Assembly (NCBI RefSeq): GCF_016921195.1
Contig: NZ_JAFGYF010000001.1
Coordinates: forward strand, 248,001 to 312,000
Length of the DNA: 64,000 nt
From: Cellulosimicrobium cellulans
GTDB taxonomy: Bacteria > Actinomycetota > Actinomycetes > Actinomycetales > Cellulomonadaceae
Reading direction: 5' to 3'
Within the stretch, counting starts at the first letter, position 1; each line of letters starts with the position of its first letter. Both the position numbers and the translations under genes were made by a program. A model generated the notes under the pieces. The model was not told where the DNA came from. It did not search any database and was given only the letters and a program-made list of their open reading frames with translations. Shown piece after piece: positions 24,979-33,152 of this stretch.

Positions 24979-25299
24979 GTGCCAGGACTGCTCCGCGGTG
25001 TCGCGCGCACCGCCGTCATCGCCGGGACGGCGACCGCCGTCTCCAACCGCGTCTCCCGCCGTCAGGCGGGCCGATGGGCGGCCCAGGAGGCCGCGCAGGA
25101 GCCGCAGTACGCCCCGCCGCCGCAGCAGTACGCGCCGGCGCCGGCCGCGTACGCGCCGCCCGCCGCACCCGCCCCGGCCGCGCCGTCCGGGATGGACGCC
25201 CGGATCGAACAGCTCACCCAGCTCGGCGCGCTCCGCGACCAGGGGGTGCTCAGCCCCGAGGAGTTCGAGGCGCAGAAGGCCAGGATCCTCGCCGACTGA
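24979..25299 (+). CDS. SHOCT-domain protein
   Basis: 106 aa, GTG start with a strong AAGGAGGAT. The N-terminal 25 residues (LLRGVARTAVIAGTATAVSNRV) could be a short amphipathic or membrane helix. The middle is Pro/Ala/Gln/Tyr-rich with repeated YAPP/YAPA units. The last 35 residues are a SHOCT domain: RIEQLTQLGALRDQGVLSPEEFEAQKARIL. SHOCT domains occur in small oligomerising proteins of unknown role. The next gene also ends in a SHOCT-like segment, which suggests that the two proteins interact (inference). Confidence 0.85.
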   Translation: MPGLLRGVARTAVIAGTATAVSNRVSRRQAGRWAAQEAAQEPQYAPPPQQYAPAPAAYAPPAAPAPAAPSGMDARIEQLTQLGALRDQGVLSPEEFEAQKARILAD

Positions 25300-25331
25300 G
25301 CGAGGACGCCCCCGACACGAAAGGCATGGAC

Positions 25332-25709
25332 ATGGACACCTTCTGGGACTGGTTCTGGCTCATGGTGTGGTGGTTCTTCTTCGTCATGTATCTGGTGGTC
25401 CTCTTCCAGATCGTCGCGGACCTGTTCCGCGACCGGCACCTCAGCGGGTGGTGGAAGGCGGTGTGGGTCATCGCGCTGATCGTCGTGCCGTTCCTCTCGG
25501 CGCTGATCTACCTCATCGCGCGCGGCAAGGGCATGGGTGAGCGCCACGCGCAGAGCGTCGCGAGCGCCCAGGCGGCGACCGACGCGTACATCCGCAGCGC
25601 GGCGGGCGCGTCCCCGTCCTCGCAGATCGCGGACGCCAAGGCGCTGCTCGACGCGGGCGCGATCGACCAGCAGGAGTTCGCCGCTCTCAAGGCCAAGGCC
25701 CTCGCCTGA
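25332..25709 (+). CDS. PLDc_N-type two-TM protein with C-terminal SHOCT segment
   Basis: 125 aa from the ATG at 25332; GAAAGG lies 7 bases before it, whereas the ATG at 25326 would be only 1 base away. Two transmembrane helices (WDWFWLMVWWFFFVMYLVVLF and WKAVWVIALIVVPFLSALIYLIARG) with RDRHLSGWWKAVW between them match the phospholipase-D N-terminal membrane domain, but no PLD catalytic HKD motif is present. The C-terminus SSQIADAKALLDAGAIDQQEFAALKAKALA is SHOCT-like. It is probably a membrane scaffold within this operon (inference). Confidence 0.82.
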   Translation: MDTFWDWFWLMVWWFFFVMYLVVLFQIVADLFRDRHLSGWWKAVWVIALIVVPFLSALIYLIARGKGMGERHAQSVASAQAATDAYIRSAAGASPSSQIADAKALLDAGAIDQQEFAALKAKALA

Positions 25710-25767
25710 CGCGACGCCGTCGGGACCATCGAACGAGCCGGAACCCGGCGTGTCGGAAGGAACCAGC

Positions 25768-27138
25768 ATGACCGACGAGCAGCACGTCCTGCGCCCGACC
25801 TACACGCGAGCGGGCGTGCGGGCGGTCGCGCCACGGTTCACCCTGCCGGACGCCGAGATGGAGCCGACGTCCGCCTACCAGGTCGTCCACGACGAGGTGA
25901 TGCTCGACGGCAACTCGCGCCTCAACCTCGCGACGTTCGTCGCGACGTGGATGGGCGACGAGGCGGACCGGCTCTACGCCGAGGTCTACGACAAGAACAT
26001 GGTCGACAAGGACGAGTACCCGCGCACCGCGGCGGTCGAGGAGAACTGCTGGCGCATCCTCGGCTCGCTGTGGAACGTGCCCGACGTCCAGGACTGCATC
26101 GGCACGTCGACCATCGGCTCGTCCGAGGCGTGCATGCTCGGGGGCCTGGCGCTCAAGCGGCGGTGGCAGCTCGCGCGCCGGGCGGCGGGCGAGCCGGCGG
26201 ACCGGCCGAACCTCGTCATGAGCTCGGCGGTCCAGGTGTGCTGGGAGAAGTTCTGCAACTACTTCGAGGTCGAGGCGCGGTACGTCCCGATCTCGGAGGA
26301 GCACCCGTGCCTGGACGGCAGCGACCTCGAGAAGTACGTCGACGAGAACACGATCGGGGTCGTCGCGATCATGGGCGTGACCTACACGGGCATGTACGAG
26401 CCGGTGAAGGAGATCGCGGCGGCGCTCGACGCGCTCCAGGAGCGCACCGGTCTCGACGTCCCGATCCACGTCGACGGGGCGTCGGGCGCCATGATCGCGC
26501 CGTTCCTCCAGCCGGAGATCGAGTGGGACTTCCGTCTGGAGCGCGTGCACTCGATCAGCACCTCGGGCCACAAGTACGGCCTCGTGTACCCCGGGGTCGG
26601 CTGGGTCGTGTGGCGCACGCTCGACGCGCTGCCCGAGGAGCTGATCTTCCGGGTGAGCTACCTCGGCGGGAACATGCCGACGCTCGCGCTCAACTTCTCG
26701 CGGCCGGGCGCCCAGGTGCTGCTCCAGTACTTCCAGTTCCTGCGCCTCGGCCGGGAGGGCTACACGGCGATCCAGCAGGAGTGCCAGGACGTCGCCAGGT
26801 ACCTCGCGCACGGCATCGCGGAGATCGGCGCGTTCGACCTGTGGAACGACGGGTCGGACATCCCGGTGTTCGCGTGGCGGCTCAAGCCGGGCCACACCGA
26901 GAACTGGGATCTCTACCACCTCTCGGACCGGCTGCGGATGAAGGGTTGGCTGGTCCCGGCCTACCCCATGCCCGACGACCTCGCGGACCTCACCGTCCAG
27001 CGGATCGTCGTGCGCAACGGCGTGAGCCGAGACCTCGCCGACGACCTCCTGGAGGACATCCGGGTCGAGACCGAGTGGCTCGACGGGCTCACGTCGCCGA
27101 TGCCCGCCGAGGGTCGGCGCTCGGGCTTCCACCACTGA
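25768..27138 (+). CDS. gadB: Glutamate decarboxylase
   Basis: 456 aa PLP enzyme (glutamate to GABA plus CO2, consuming a proton). The PLP lysine is Lys269 in STSGHKYGLVYPGVGW; IGSSEACMLGGLALKRRW, HVDGASGAMIAPF and YFQFLRLGREGYTAI are further GadB motifs. The extreme C-terminus ends in two His residues (GFHH), recalling the C-terminal His that closes the active site of E. coli GadB at neutral pH. GGAAGGAACC precedes the ATG. No GABA antiporter gene is present. It is the fourth gene of the operon behind LAL-type box 3, so an acid- or envelope-stress role is likely. Confidence 0.95.
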   Translation: MTDEQHVLRPTYTRAGVRAVAPRFTLPDAEMEPTSAYQVVHDEVMLDGNSRLNLATFVATWMGDEADRLYAEVYDKNMVDKDEYPRTAAVEENCWRILGSLWNVPDVQDCIGTSTIGSSEACMLGGLALKRRWQLARRAAGEPADRPNLVMSSAVQVCWEKFCNYFEVEARYVPISEEHPCLDGSDLEKYVDENTIGVVAIMGVTYTGMYEPVKEIAAALDALQERTGLDVPIHVDGASGAMIAPFLQPEIEWDFRLERVHSISTSGHKYGLVYPGVGWVVWRTLDALPEELIFRVSYLGGNMPTLALNFSRPGAQVLLQYFQFLRLGREGYTAIQQECQDVARYLAHGIAEIGAFDLWNDGSDIPVFAWRLKPGHTENWDLYHLSDRLRMKGWLVPAYPMPDDLADLTVQRIVVRNGVSRDLADDLLEDIRVETEWLDGLTSPMPAEGRRSGFHH

Positions 27139-27143
27139 CGGTC

Positions 27144-27797
27144 GTGGAGGGGCGGCGGCGTCGTCTGCGGCGCGAGGCGTGGGGTTTCGCGGTCGGGTCG
27201 CTGTGCTTCCTCGTCGGGGCGCTCCCGCCCTACGCCGACGCCGTCGGCGCGGTCACCACGAACGTCACGTTCGTCGTCGGCGCGGTGTTCTTCACCGCCG
27301 CGGCGTTCGTGCAGCTCGGCCTCAGCGGGCGGCGCCCGCCGCGCGCGGGGACGCACCCGGCCGACCGGTGGGACTGGTGGGCGGCGGCCGTCCAGCTCGT
27401 CGGGACGCTGTGCTTCAACGTGAGCACGACGGCGGCGCTCGTGGCGGCGGTCGCCGACCCGACCCGGCTCGGGGCGGGCTGGAGACCCGACGCCTACGGG
27501 TCCGTCGCGTTCCTCGTGTCCTCCGCGTTCGCCGTCGTCGCGACGCGCGACCGCGGGCACCTGTGGGACACGGACGCCCGCACGTGGCACGGCACGTGGC
27601 TCAACCTGGTCGGCTCCGTCGCGTTCGGCGCGTCGGCGGTCGGGGCCTACGTCTCGCCGGCCACGGGCACCTACGTGAGCGAGTGGTGGGACGACGCCGG
27701 CACGCTCGTCGGGGCGGTGTGCTTCCTCGTCGCGGCGCTGCTCTCGCGCCGCGCCGTGGACGCTCCCGCACCGGGCGCCGCCCTCCCGGCCGGGTGA
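27144..27797 (+). CDS. YrhK-like multi-TM membrane protein
   Basis: 217 aa with about six hydrophobic segments in three pairs: GFAVGSLCFLVGALPPYADAV, TFVVGAVFFTAAAFVQLGL, WWAAAVQLVGTLCFNVSTTAALVAAV, YGSVAFLVSSAFAVVAT, TWLNLVGSVAFGASAVGAYV and DDAGTLVGAVCFLVAALLSRR. The pattern G-S-x-x-F-x-x-G followed by W-x-x-x-G-S repeats as in YrhK-domain proteins. The GTG at 27144 lies 5 bp after the gad stop, without a clear Shine-Dalgarno, so it is probably translated by coupling. The role is unknown; it is the last gene before a bidirectional terminator. Confidence 0.72.
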   Translation: MEGRRRRLRREAWGFAVGSLCFLVGALPPYADAVGAVTTNVTFVVGAVFFTAAAFVQLGLSGRRPPRAGTHPADRWDWWAAAVQLVGTLCFNVSTTAALVAAVADPTRLGAGWRPDAYGSVAFLVSSAFAVVATRDRGHLWDTDARTWHGTWLNLVGSVAFGASAVGAYVSPATGTYVSEWWDDAGTLVGAVCFLVAALLSRRAVDAPAPGAALPAG

Positions 27798-27814
27798 GGC
27801 ACCTCGGGTGCCTC
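27796..27814. terminator. Bidirectional terminator between the gad operon and the sialidase gene
   Basis: GAGGCACC (27796-27803) and GGTGCCTC (27807-27814) form a perfect 8-bp stem with a 3-nt loop. It starts next to the stop of the YrhK-like gene and lies 29 bp from the stop of the convergent sialidase gene. Confidence 0.7.
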
Positions 27815-27842
27815 GCCCGCCGCGAGGGCGGCGCCGGGGCGG

Positions 27843-30056
27843 TCAGGCGCAGGTCGCGGCCGTGTAGCCGGCGTCGACCGACCCCGACCCGGTCGTGGCG
27901 GTCGCGGTCCCCGCGTCGACCGCCGCCGTGCGGACCGCGAACGACTGGTACGCCGAGCTGCCCGGCGCCACGTCGGCGACGGTGCGCTCACCGAACGGCG
28001 TGCGCAGCGTGACGTCGGCCGGGACGTCGCCGGTGTTGCGCGCGGTGACCGCGACGTAGGCCCGGCCGGCGAGGCAGCGGCTCGCCGCCTGCACGTCGAG
28101 GGAGACCTCGCTCCCGAGCTCGACCGTCGGACCGTCGAGCTCGACGACGGTCACGCTCGATCCCGACGTGGAGGTCCACGTGGTGTCCGGCGTGAACGAC
28201 CCGCGGTCCAGGTCGGCCTGGGTCACCACGTGGTGCGCGAACGTGCACGTGTACGACCCCTCGGCCGGCAGGGTGCGGTAGCGGCAGTTCTGGGCTGCGT
28301 TCGCGGGGTCGAGGCCCGCGAGGTTCCCGGTCGGGACCACCGAGGCCGCCGCCGTCGACAGGTTGCGGACCGTGTACGTGAAGCGCAGGACGTCGCCGAC
28401 GGCGTACGTCTCCCGGGGGTTGGCGTGGGCTGCCCGCACGGAGATGTTGCCCGGCGCTCCGAAGTACACACCCGGCCCCTCGTGCTCGACCGTCGTGACG
28501 GTCGTGCCGGACGTCGAGGTCCACGTGGTGGTCGGTGCGAAGAACCCGGCGTCGAGGTCGGCCTGCGTGACCGTGTGCCGCGCGGACGTGCACGTGTAGG
28601 CGGCACGCGGTGCGAGGTCACGGAAGCGGCAGTTCGGCGCGCCCTGGGCGGGGTCGAACCGCTCGAGGTTCCCGGTCGGGGAGACCGTCGTGACGGCGTC
28701 AGACAGGTTCGTCACGGTGAACGAGTACGTGACGACGTCGCCGACGGTGTAGCCGCCCGCGGGGGCCGTGCTCGTCACGCTCGCGGAGGTGACCTCGATG
28801 TCGCCCGGCGTGCTGCTCGGCGCGGCGAGGAGCCAGTCGTGGTCGAGCTTGGCGAACCGGATGCCGCCGCCCCCACCGTCGGGCTCGTAGAGCAGGCCGA
28901 CCGTGCCGTCGGGGAGCGTCGCGAGGGTCGAGTACGCCATGCCTCCCGGCTGGAAGACGCGCGCGACGGGCCACGTCTCACCGTCGTCGTAGCTGACGCG
29001 GACCGTGCCGTTGACGCGGCCCGACTGCGACGCCGCGTTCGAGAAGAGGAGCACCTTGGCCTCGTCGGAGCCTTGCGGGGCGTTCGGGTACGCGCGCACG
29101 ATCGCGGCGTTGTTCGTCGGGTCGGGCAGCTCGCGGTCGAGGGTCACCGGGCCGTACGTGACGCCGCCGTCGGTCGAGTAGGCCACCTTGCGGAAGCCCG
29201 AGCGCGCGGAGTCGCGCGAGTTGAGCATGACGCGCCCGTCGGAGAGCTCGACGGTCTTGTTCTCGTCCATGCCGGTGCCGACCGGGGTCCCGACCTGCCA
29301 CGTCTCGCCGTGGTCGTCGGAGTACACGGACACGGCCTGGAACTGCCCCGAGCCGTTGATGATCGTGTACTGCTGCAGCAGGCGCCCCGCGTGCTCGCCG
29401 TAGCGGAGCTGGATGCCCTGGCCCGAGGCGGCGAAGCGCGACCGCCAGCCCAGGTCGGCCGTGACGTCCGCGGTGATGGTGCGGTGCGTCCACGTGCGCC
29501 CGTTGTCGGTCGAGGTGGAGACGTTCGCGTGGATGACGTTGCGCGCGGCCGGGTCGACACCGGGCTGGGAGCCCCCGAAGCCCTGGTCGTACGACTTCAC
29601 GTGGAAGTTGAAGACGGTGCCCGTCTCGCGGTCGACGACGTAGCTCGGGTCCGAGTACCCCTCGATCGGTGCGGTGGTCCTCCCGGCCGCGACGACCTCC
29701 TGCGGACCCCACGTGGCGCCCGAGTCGGTGGAGCGGCGCTGAAGGATCGAGTTCGGCCCGGGGGAGTCGGCCGCGGTGGGCCGGCCGTCGTAGGACGCGA
29801 GGACGTCGCCGTTGGGGGCGACGGTGAGCGCCGGGATGCGGTAGTTGGGGAAGCCGCCCTGGCCGTTGGTCGCGAGCTGCTGCTCGGTGTACGTGCCCGG
29901 CCCGCCGGTCGCGGGAGCGAGGTCGTGGTCGGGCGCGAGGGTCGTGTGGTGCGCGGCCGCCGTCGTGACGGGGACGACGGCACCGCCCACCCCGAGCGCG
30001 AGCGCGGTGGCGAGGGTCAGCGCGCGTCGCGCGGGTCTGCGGAGGTGTCCGATCAT
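27843..30056 (-). CDS. Secreted exo-sialidase with two tandem C-terminal repeats
   Basis: 737 aa. Signal peptide MIGHLRRPARRALTLATALALGVGG to about TTAAAHH. The six-bladed GH33 propeller (about 45-405) has the FRIP-type YRIPAL and five Asp boxes: STDSGATW, STDNGRTW, SDDHGETW, STDGGVTY and SYDDGETW. Two similar repeats of about 110 aa follow (about 418-528 and 532-642), each with YTVGDVV/YAVGDVL, PTGNL, NCRFRDL/NCRYRTL, HTVTQADLD and TTWTSTSG, then a last beta module. It releases sialic acid from glycans. GGAAGGAAC precedes the ATG. An operator like that of the transporter operon lies 79 bp upstream. No sortase motif is seen. Confidence 0.93.
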   Translation of the reverse strand: MIGHLRRPARRALTLATALALGVGGAVVPVTTAAAHHTTLAPDHDLAPATGGPGTYTEQQLATNGQGGFPNYRIPALTVAPNGDVLASYDGRPTAADSPGPNSILQRRSTDSGATWGPQEVVAAGRTTAPIEGYSDPSYVVDRETGTVFNFHVKSYDQGFGGSQPGVDPAARNVIHANVSTSTDNGRTWTHRTITADVTADLGWRSRFAASGQGIQLRYGEHAGRLLQQYTIINGSGQFQAVSVYSDDHGETWQVGTPVGTGMDENKTVELSDGRVMLNSRDSARSGFRKVAYSTDGGVTYGPVTLDRELPDPTNNAAIVRAYPNAPQGSDEAKVLLFSNAASQSGRVNGTVRVSYDDGETWPVARVFQPGGMAYSTLATLPDGTVGLLYEPDGGGGGIRFAKLDHDWLLAAPSSTPGDIEVTSASVTSTAPAGGYTVGDVVTYSFTVTNLSDAVTTVSPTGNLERFDPAQGAPNCRFRDLAPRAAYTCTSARHTVTQADLDAGFFAPTTTWTSTSGTTVTTVEHEGPGVYFGAPGNISVRAAHANPRETYAVGDVLRFTYTVRNLSTAAASVVPTGNLAGLDPANAAQNCRYRTLPAEGSYTCTFAHHVVTQADLDRGSFTPDTTWTSTSGSSVTVVELDGPTVELGSEVSLDVQAASRCLAGRAYVAVTARNTGDVPADVTLRTPFGERTVADVAPGSSAYQSFAVRTAAVDAGTATATTGSGSVDAGYTAATCA

Positions 30057-30134
30057 GCCGTTCCTTCCGGTCGGTGCTCGGCGCGGCGGTGGTACGGCGG
30101 GGAACGGCGACGCTGCCGAGGACACTTGAACAGA

Positions 30135-30156
30135 TGACGTCAGATGTCTGACGTCA
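30135..30156. promoter_or_regulatory. GntR-type operator upstream of the sialidase gene
   Basis: A 22-bp dyad: arms TGACGTCAGA (30135-30144) and TCTGACGTCA (30147-30156) with a 2-bp centre, perfect apart from the centre. A related sequence lies at 35004-35022 on the sialic-acid transporter promoter. It is the likely target of the FadR-type GntR protein encoded at 34207-34962. Confidence 0.65.
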
Positions 30157-30274
30157 GGACGGTAGCCCGGCGGGGCAGGCGGGTCAAGAGGGGCGGCCGT
30201 GACGCAGCACGACGCCCGCCGGCCGCAGGGTCTGCGGGCGACGGGCGTCGAGAGGCGGTGGTGCGGAGGGCGGG

Positions 30275-30949
30275 TCAGCTCCGGCGCGCGCGACGGGACA
30301 GGAGCACGACGGCGGTGCCCACGGCGGCGAGACCGGCGGCGAGTGCCGCGTACAGGCCGACCGTCGCACCGGTCTCCGCCAGACTCGGGTTCTGCGCGGA
30401 CGCGCTCGCCTCGTGCGACACGGGAACGGCACCGGCCGGGTCGTCCTCCCCGGGCGGGTTCGTCGCGCAGTCGGGCGACGAGGGCGGGTAGACCGTGGTC
30501 ACGAGCACGTGCGGGTTGACCTCGAAGCTCACGTCGACGGCGGGGCGCACCCAGTCGTACTCGTCGCCCTCGACCCACTCGCCGTCCTCGAACCGCCACC
30601 CGGGCCAGTCGATGCCCTGGCCCTGCTCGTCGACGACCGCTCCCGGCCACAGCAGCCGGCCCTGGAGCGGCAGCCCGGGGCGGACGACGCTCTCGCCGTC
30701 GGGGTTGATCCAGGTGACCGTCACGGTGTCGTGCTCGGTGCCCTCGACCTCGATCGCGTAGTCGAGGTAGGCGGCGTCCTGCTCGCACGCCGACACGAGC
30801 GTGGTGAGGCGCATCGACGGCTGGGACGGCACGTACGTGTCACCCTCGACGGCGTGCGCGGCCGGGGCGGCGAGGAGCGCGGCGGAGGCGCCGAGGGCGG
30901 CAGCGGTGGTGGCCCGCACGAGGGTGCGGCGTCCGGTCGAGGTGCTCAT
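30275..30949 (-). CDS. LAxTG cell-wall-anchored surface protein
   Basis: 224 aa. Signal peptide RRTLVRATTAAALGASAALLAAPAAHAVEG; an extracellular domain of about 150 aa with two Cys (SACEQDA and SPDCATN) and an Ig-like pattern (TVTVTWINPDGE). The sorting signal is LAETG (190-194), then GLYAALAAGLAAVGTAVVLL and the basic tail SRRARRS. LAxTG is recognised by class E sortases of high-GC actinobacteria; no sortase is in the window. It lies upstream of the sialidase on the same strand, but the sialidase has its own operator. The role is unknown; a surface adhesin or glycan-binding function is possible. Confidence 0.8.
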   Translation of the reverse strand: MSTSTGRRTLVRATTAAALGASAALLAAPAAHAVEGDTYVPSQPSMRLTTLVSACEQDAAYLDYAIEVEGTEHDTVTVTWINPDGESVVRPGLPLQGRLLWPGAVVDEQGQGIDWPGWRFEDGEWVEGDEYDWVRPAVDVSFEVNPHVLVTTVYPPSSPDCATNPPGEDDPAGAVPVSHEASASAQNPSLAETGATVGLYAALAAGLAAVGTAVVLLSRRARRS

Positions 30950-31139
30950 GGTCGTTCCCGTCGGGTCGTGGTCGGTCGAGCACGACGTGTACCGTCCTGG
31001 GGCGCGACCGCGCCACCGCCGCCGGCGGGAGGTTCGGGCAGCAGGGGCGCGGGCGTGTCGGACGCGTGGGGCGGCACCGCCGTGATCGCCGGTGCCCGCA
31101 CTGGCAGGGGGCTGAGCGTGCGGGCACCGGCTGGGCTCC

Positions 31140-31172
31140 ACGCTAGACAGCCAACTGGACGGACGTCCAGTT
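31140..31172 (-). promoter_or_regulatory. Promoter and palindrome of the LAxTG protein gene
   Basis: On the minus strand the -10 TAGCGT (31145-31140) and a -35-like TGGACG (31169-31164) have an 18-bp spacer. A dyad AACTGGAC (31153-31160) with GTCCAGTT (31165-31172) covers the -35, as expected for a repressor operator. The remainder of the 338-bp gap 30950-31287 (about 190 bp of leader to the gene, and 115 bp toward nagB) shows nothing recognisable. Confidence 0.5.
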
Positions 31173-31287
31173 CCATCCCGGGTGAATGTCGGCCCCGAGA
31201 ACGACACTGCTGTCGGTATCGGGGCGAAAGCGACAGCAACGTCGTGCTCGACGGCGACCGGGGTCGTCCTCGGCGCCCGACGACGGT

Positions 31288-32070
31288 CTAGAGGCCTTGC
31301 CAGTCGGGCTTGGACGCGTACGTCTGGCGGTAGTAGTCCCCGAGCTGCAGGCGCGAGGCCGCCGCGTCGTCGACCAGCACGGTGGCGTGCGGGTGCATCT
31401 GCATGATCGTCGCGGGCCACAACGCGCTGATCGGGCCCTCCACGAGCTGGTGCACCGCCTCCGCCTTGCCCTTGCCCGTGGCCAGCAGCACCAGGTGCCG
31501 CGCCGACATGATCGTCGCCAAACCCTGCGTCAGGCAGTGCCGCGGCACCTGGTCCACGTCGTCGTCGAAGAACCGCGCGTTGTCCTCGCGCGTCTGCGCC
31601 GTCAACGTCTTGATCCGCGTGCGCGACGCCAGCGACGACCCCGGCTCGTTGAACGCGATGTGCCCGTCCGTCCCGATCCCCAGGATCTGCAGGTCCACGC
31701 CCCCCGCCGCCGCGATCGCCTCCTCGTACGCCGCGCACGCCGCCACCAGGTCCGCCGCGTTGCCGTCCGGGCCCTGGACCGCACCCGGGGCGAAGTCGAC
31801 GCGCGAGGCGAACTCGGTCTCGATCACGTTCCGATACCGCTCGGGGTGCTCGGCGGGCAGACCCACGTACTCGTCCAGCATGAACGCCCGCACCCGGGCG
31901 AACGACAACCCGTCCTCGCGGTGGCGGCGCGCCAGCTCGTCGTAGACCTTCAGCGGTGACGACCCCGTCGCCAGACCCAGGACCGCCTCCGGCCGCGACC
32001 GCACCACGCTCTCGATCGCGTCCGCGGCCAGCACCGCCAACCGCTCCGCAGGAGCGATCACGACCTCCAT
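31288..32070 (-). CDS. nagB: Glucosamine-6-phosphate deaminase
   Basis: 260 aa. VLGLATGSSPLKVYDEL, AFMLDEYVGLPAEHPERY, LQILGIGTDGHIAFNEPGSSL and HLVLLATGKGKAEAVHQLVEGP are the NagB signatures; the catalytic Asp of DEY and the GHIAFNEPG loop are present. It converts GlcN-6-P to fructose-6-P and ammonia, the last step of sialic-acid catabolism. Its ATG overlaps the stop of the preceding oxidoreductase (ATGA), so it is the fourth gene of a coupled operon started by the GntR regulator. NagA, the deacetylase expected before it, is absent from the window. Confidence 0.95.
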   Translation of the reverse strand: MEVVIAPAERLAVLAADAIESVVRSRPEAVLGLATGSSPLKVYDELARRHREDGLSFARVRAFMLDEYVGLPAEHPERYRNVIETEFASRVDFAPGAVQGPDGNAADLVAACAAYEEAIAAAGGVDLQILGIGTDGHIAFNEPGSSLASRTRIKTLTAQTREDNARFFDDDVDQVPRHCLTQGLATIMSARHLVLLATGKGKAEAVHQLVEGPISALWPATIMQMHPHATVLVDDAAASRLQLGDYYRQTYASKPDWQGL

Positions 32071-33152
32071 CAGACCCTCGTCTCCTTGTGCACCGACCGG
32101 TGCTCCACCGCGACGACGTCGCCCGCCTCGACCGAGCGGTACGCCGCGTCGATCACGGCGAGCGTCGCGCGCGCCTCCTCGATGCCGTAGTCCGGCCGCT
32201 CGCCGGCGAGGACCGCCCCGACCACGTGCCGTAGGTACGCCTCGGCGGCGACCTGCCCGGCGTCGGCGGCGATCGTCGTGCGCCCGTCGGGGCCGAACCG
32301 TGCGACGGCGGGTGCGTCGTCGTCGGCGACGGCGTGCCCGTGCGAGCCGAGCAGCCGCACGGACGACGTGGTCGGCGTCCCGCCCGGTGCGAACGGGACG
32401 CGGCCGAGGGTGACCGTCGCCGTCACACCTCGCTCCAGCCCGAGCGTGACGACGGCCGTGTCCTCGACACCGGCCTCGCGGTGCGGGTCGAGGAAGAGCG
32501 AGCCGGTGAAGGCGTGCACCTCGACCGTCCGCAGCCCGGTGAGGTGGTGGGCCGCGTCGGCGCAGTAGCCGAGGAAGTTGAGCAGCTCGCCGCCGCCGGA
32601 CAGCGCGCGGTCCACGACGAGGCCCGGCCGCTCGACCGACGTCGCGAAGTGCGCTCCGGAGGCGAAGAGCTCGAGGTCCAGGTGCCGCGGCAGCCCCACG
32701 TGCCCCGCGTCGACCCACGTGCGCAGGCGCCGCAGGGCGGGCGCGTGCGTGCGGTTCACGACGGCGCACGTCCGGCCCGTGCGCGCGGCCACCTCGGCGA
32801 GGCGGTCGGCGTCGGCGAGCGTCGTCGCGACCGGTTTGTCGACGAGCACGTCGAGGCCCGCCTCCAGCAGCGCCGCCGCGAGGCGCGCGTGCCGGGTCGG
32901 CTCGGCGCACACGACCACGAGGTCGACCCCGCTCCCGAGGGCGTCCGCGACCGCCGCCGCGTCGGCGACCTCGGCGTACGGCACGCCGGCGCGCTCGGCG
33001 ACGGCGCGCGAGTCGTCGCGCACCCAGGCGGGCGCCGACGCCTCCTCGACGACGCCGACGAGCTCGACACGCTCGTCGGCACCGAGGATCCGGAGGTAGT
33101 CGGCCGCGTGGCGCACCGCCGACGCGAACGCGACGCGCAGGATCGCGCTCAT
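32070..33152 (-). CDS. Gfo/Idh/MocA-family oxidoreductase (second copy)
   Basis: 360 aa. The N-terminal Rossmann region (LRVAFASAVRHAADYLRIL) lacks the classical GxGxxG; VVVCAEPTRHARLAAALLEAGLDVLVDKPVATTLADADRL contains the family's EKP-like motif as DKPVA. The C-terminal alpha/beta domain includes GGGELLNFLGYCADAAHHLTG. Such enzymes oxidise or reduce sugars and cyclitols with NAD(P). It overlaps its neighbours by 4 bp on both sides within the GntR-Gfo-Gfo-nagB operon. In this setting it could act on a modified sialic acid or amino sugar (inference). Confidence 0.85.
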   Translation of the reverse strand: MSAILRVAFASAVRHAADYLRILGADERVELVGVVEEASAPAWVRDDSRAVAERAGVPYAEVADAAAVADALGSGVDLVVVCAEPTRHARLAAALLEAGLDVLVDKPVATTLADADRLAEVAARTGRTCAVVNRTHAPALRRLRTWVDAGHVGLPRHLDLELFASGAHFATSVERPGLVVDRALSGGGELLNFLGYCADAAHHLTGLRTVEVHAFTGSLFLDPHREAGVEDTAVVTLGLERGVTATVTLGRVPFAPGGTPTTSSVRLLGSHGHAVADDDAPAVARFGPDGRTTIAADAGQVAAEAYLRHVVGAVLAGERPDYGIEEARATLAVIDAAYRSVEAGDVVAVEHRSVHKETRV

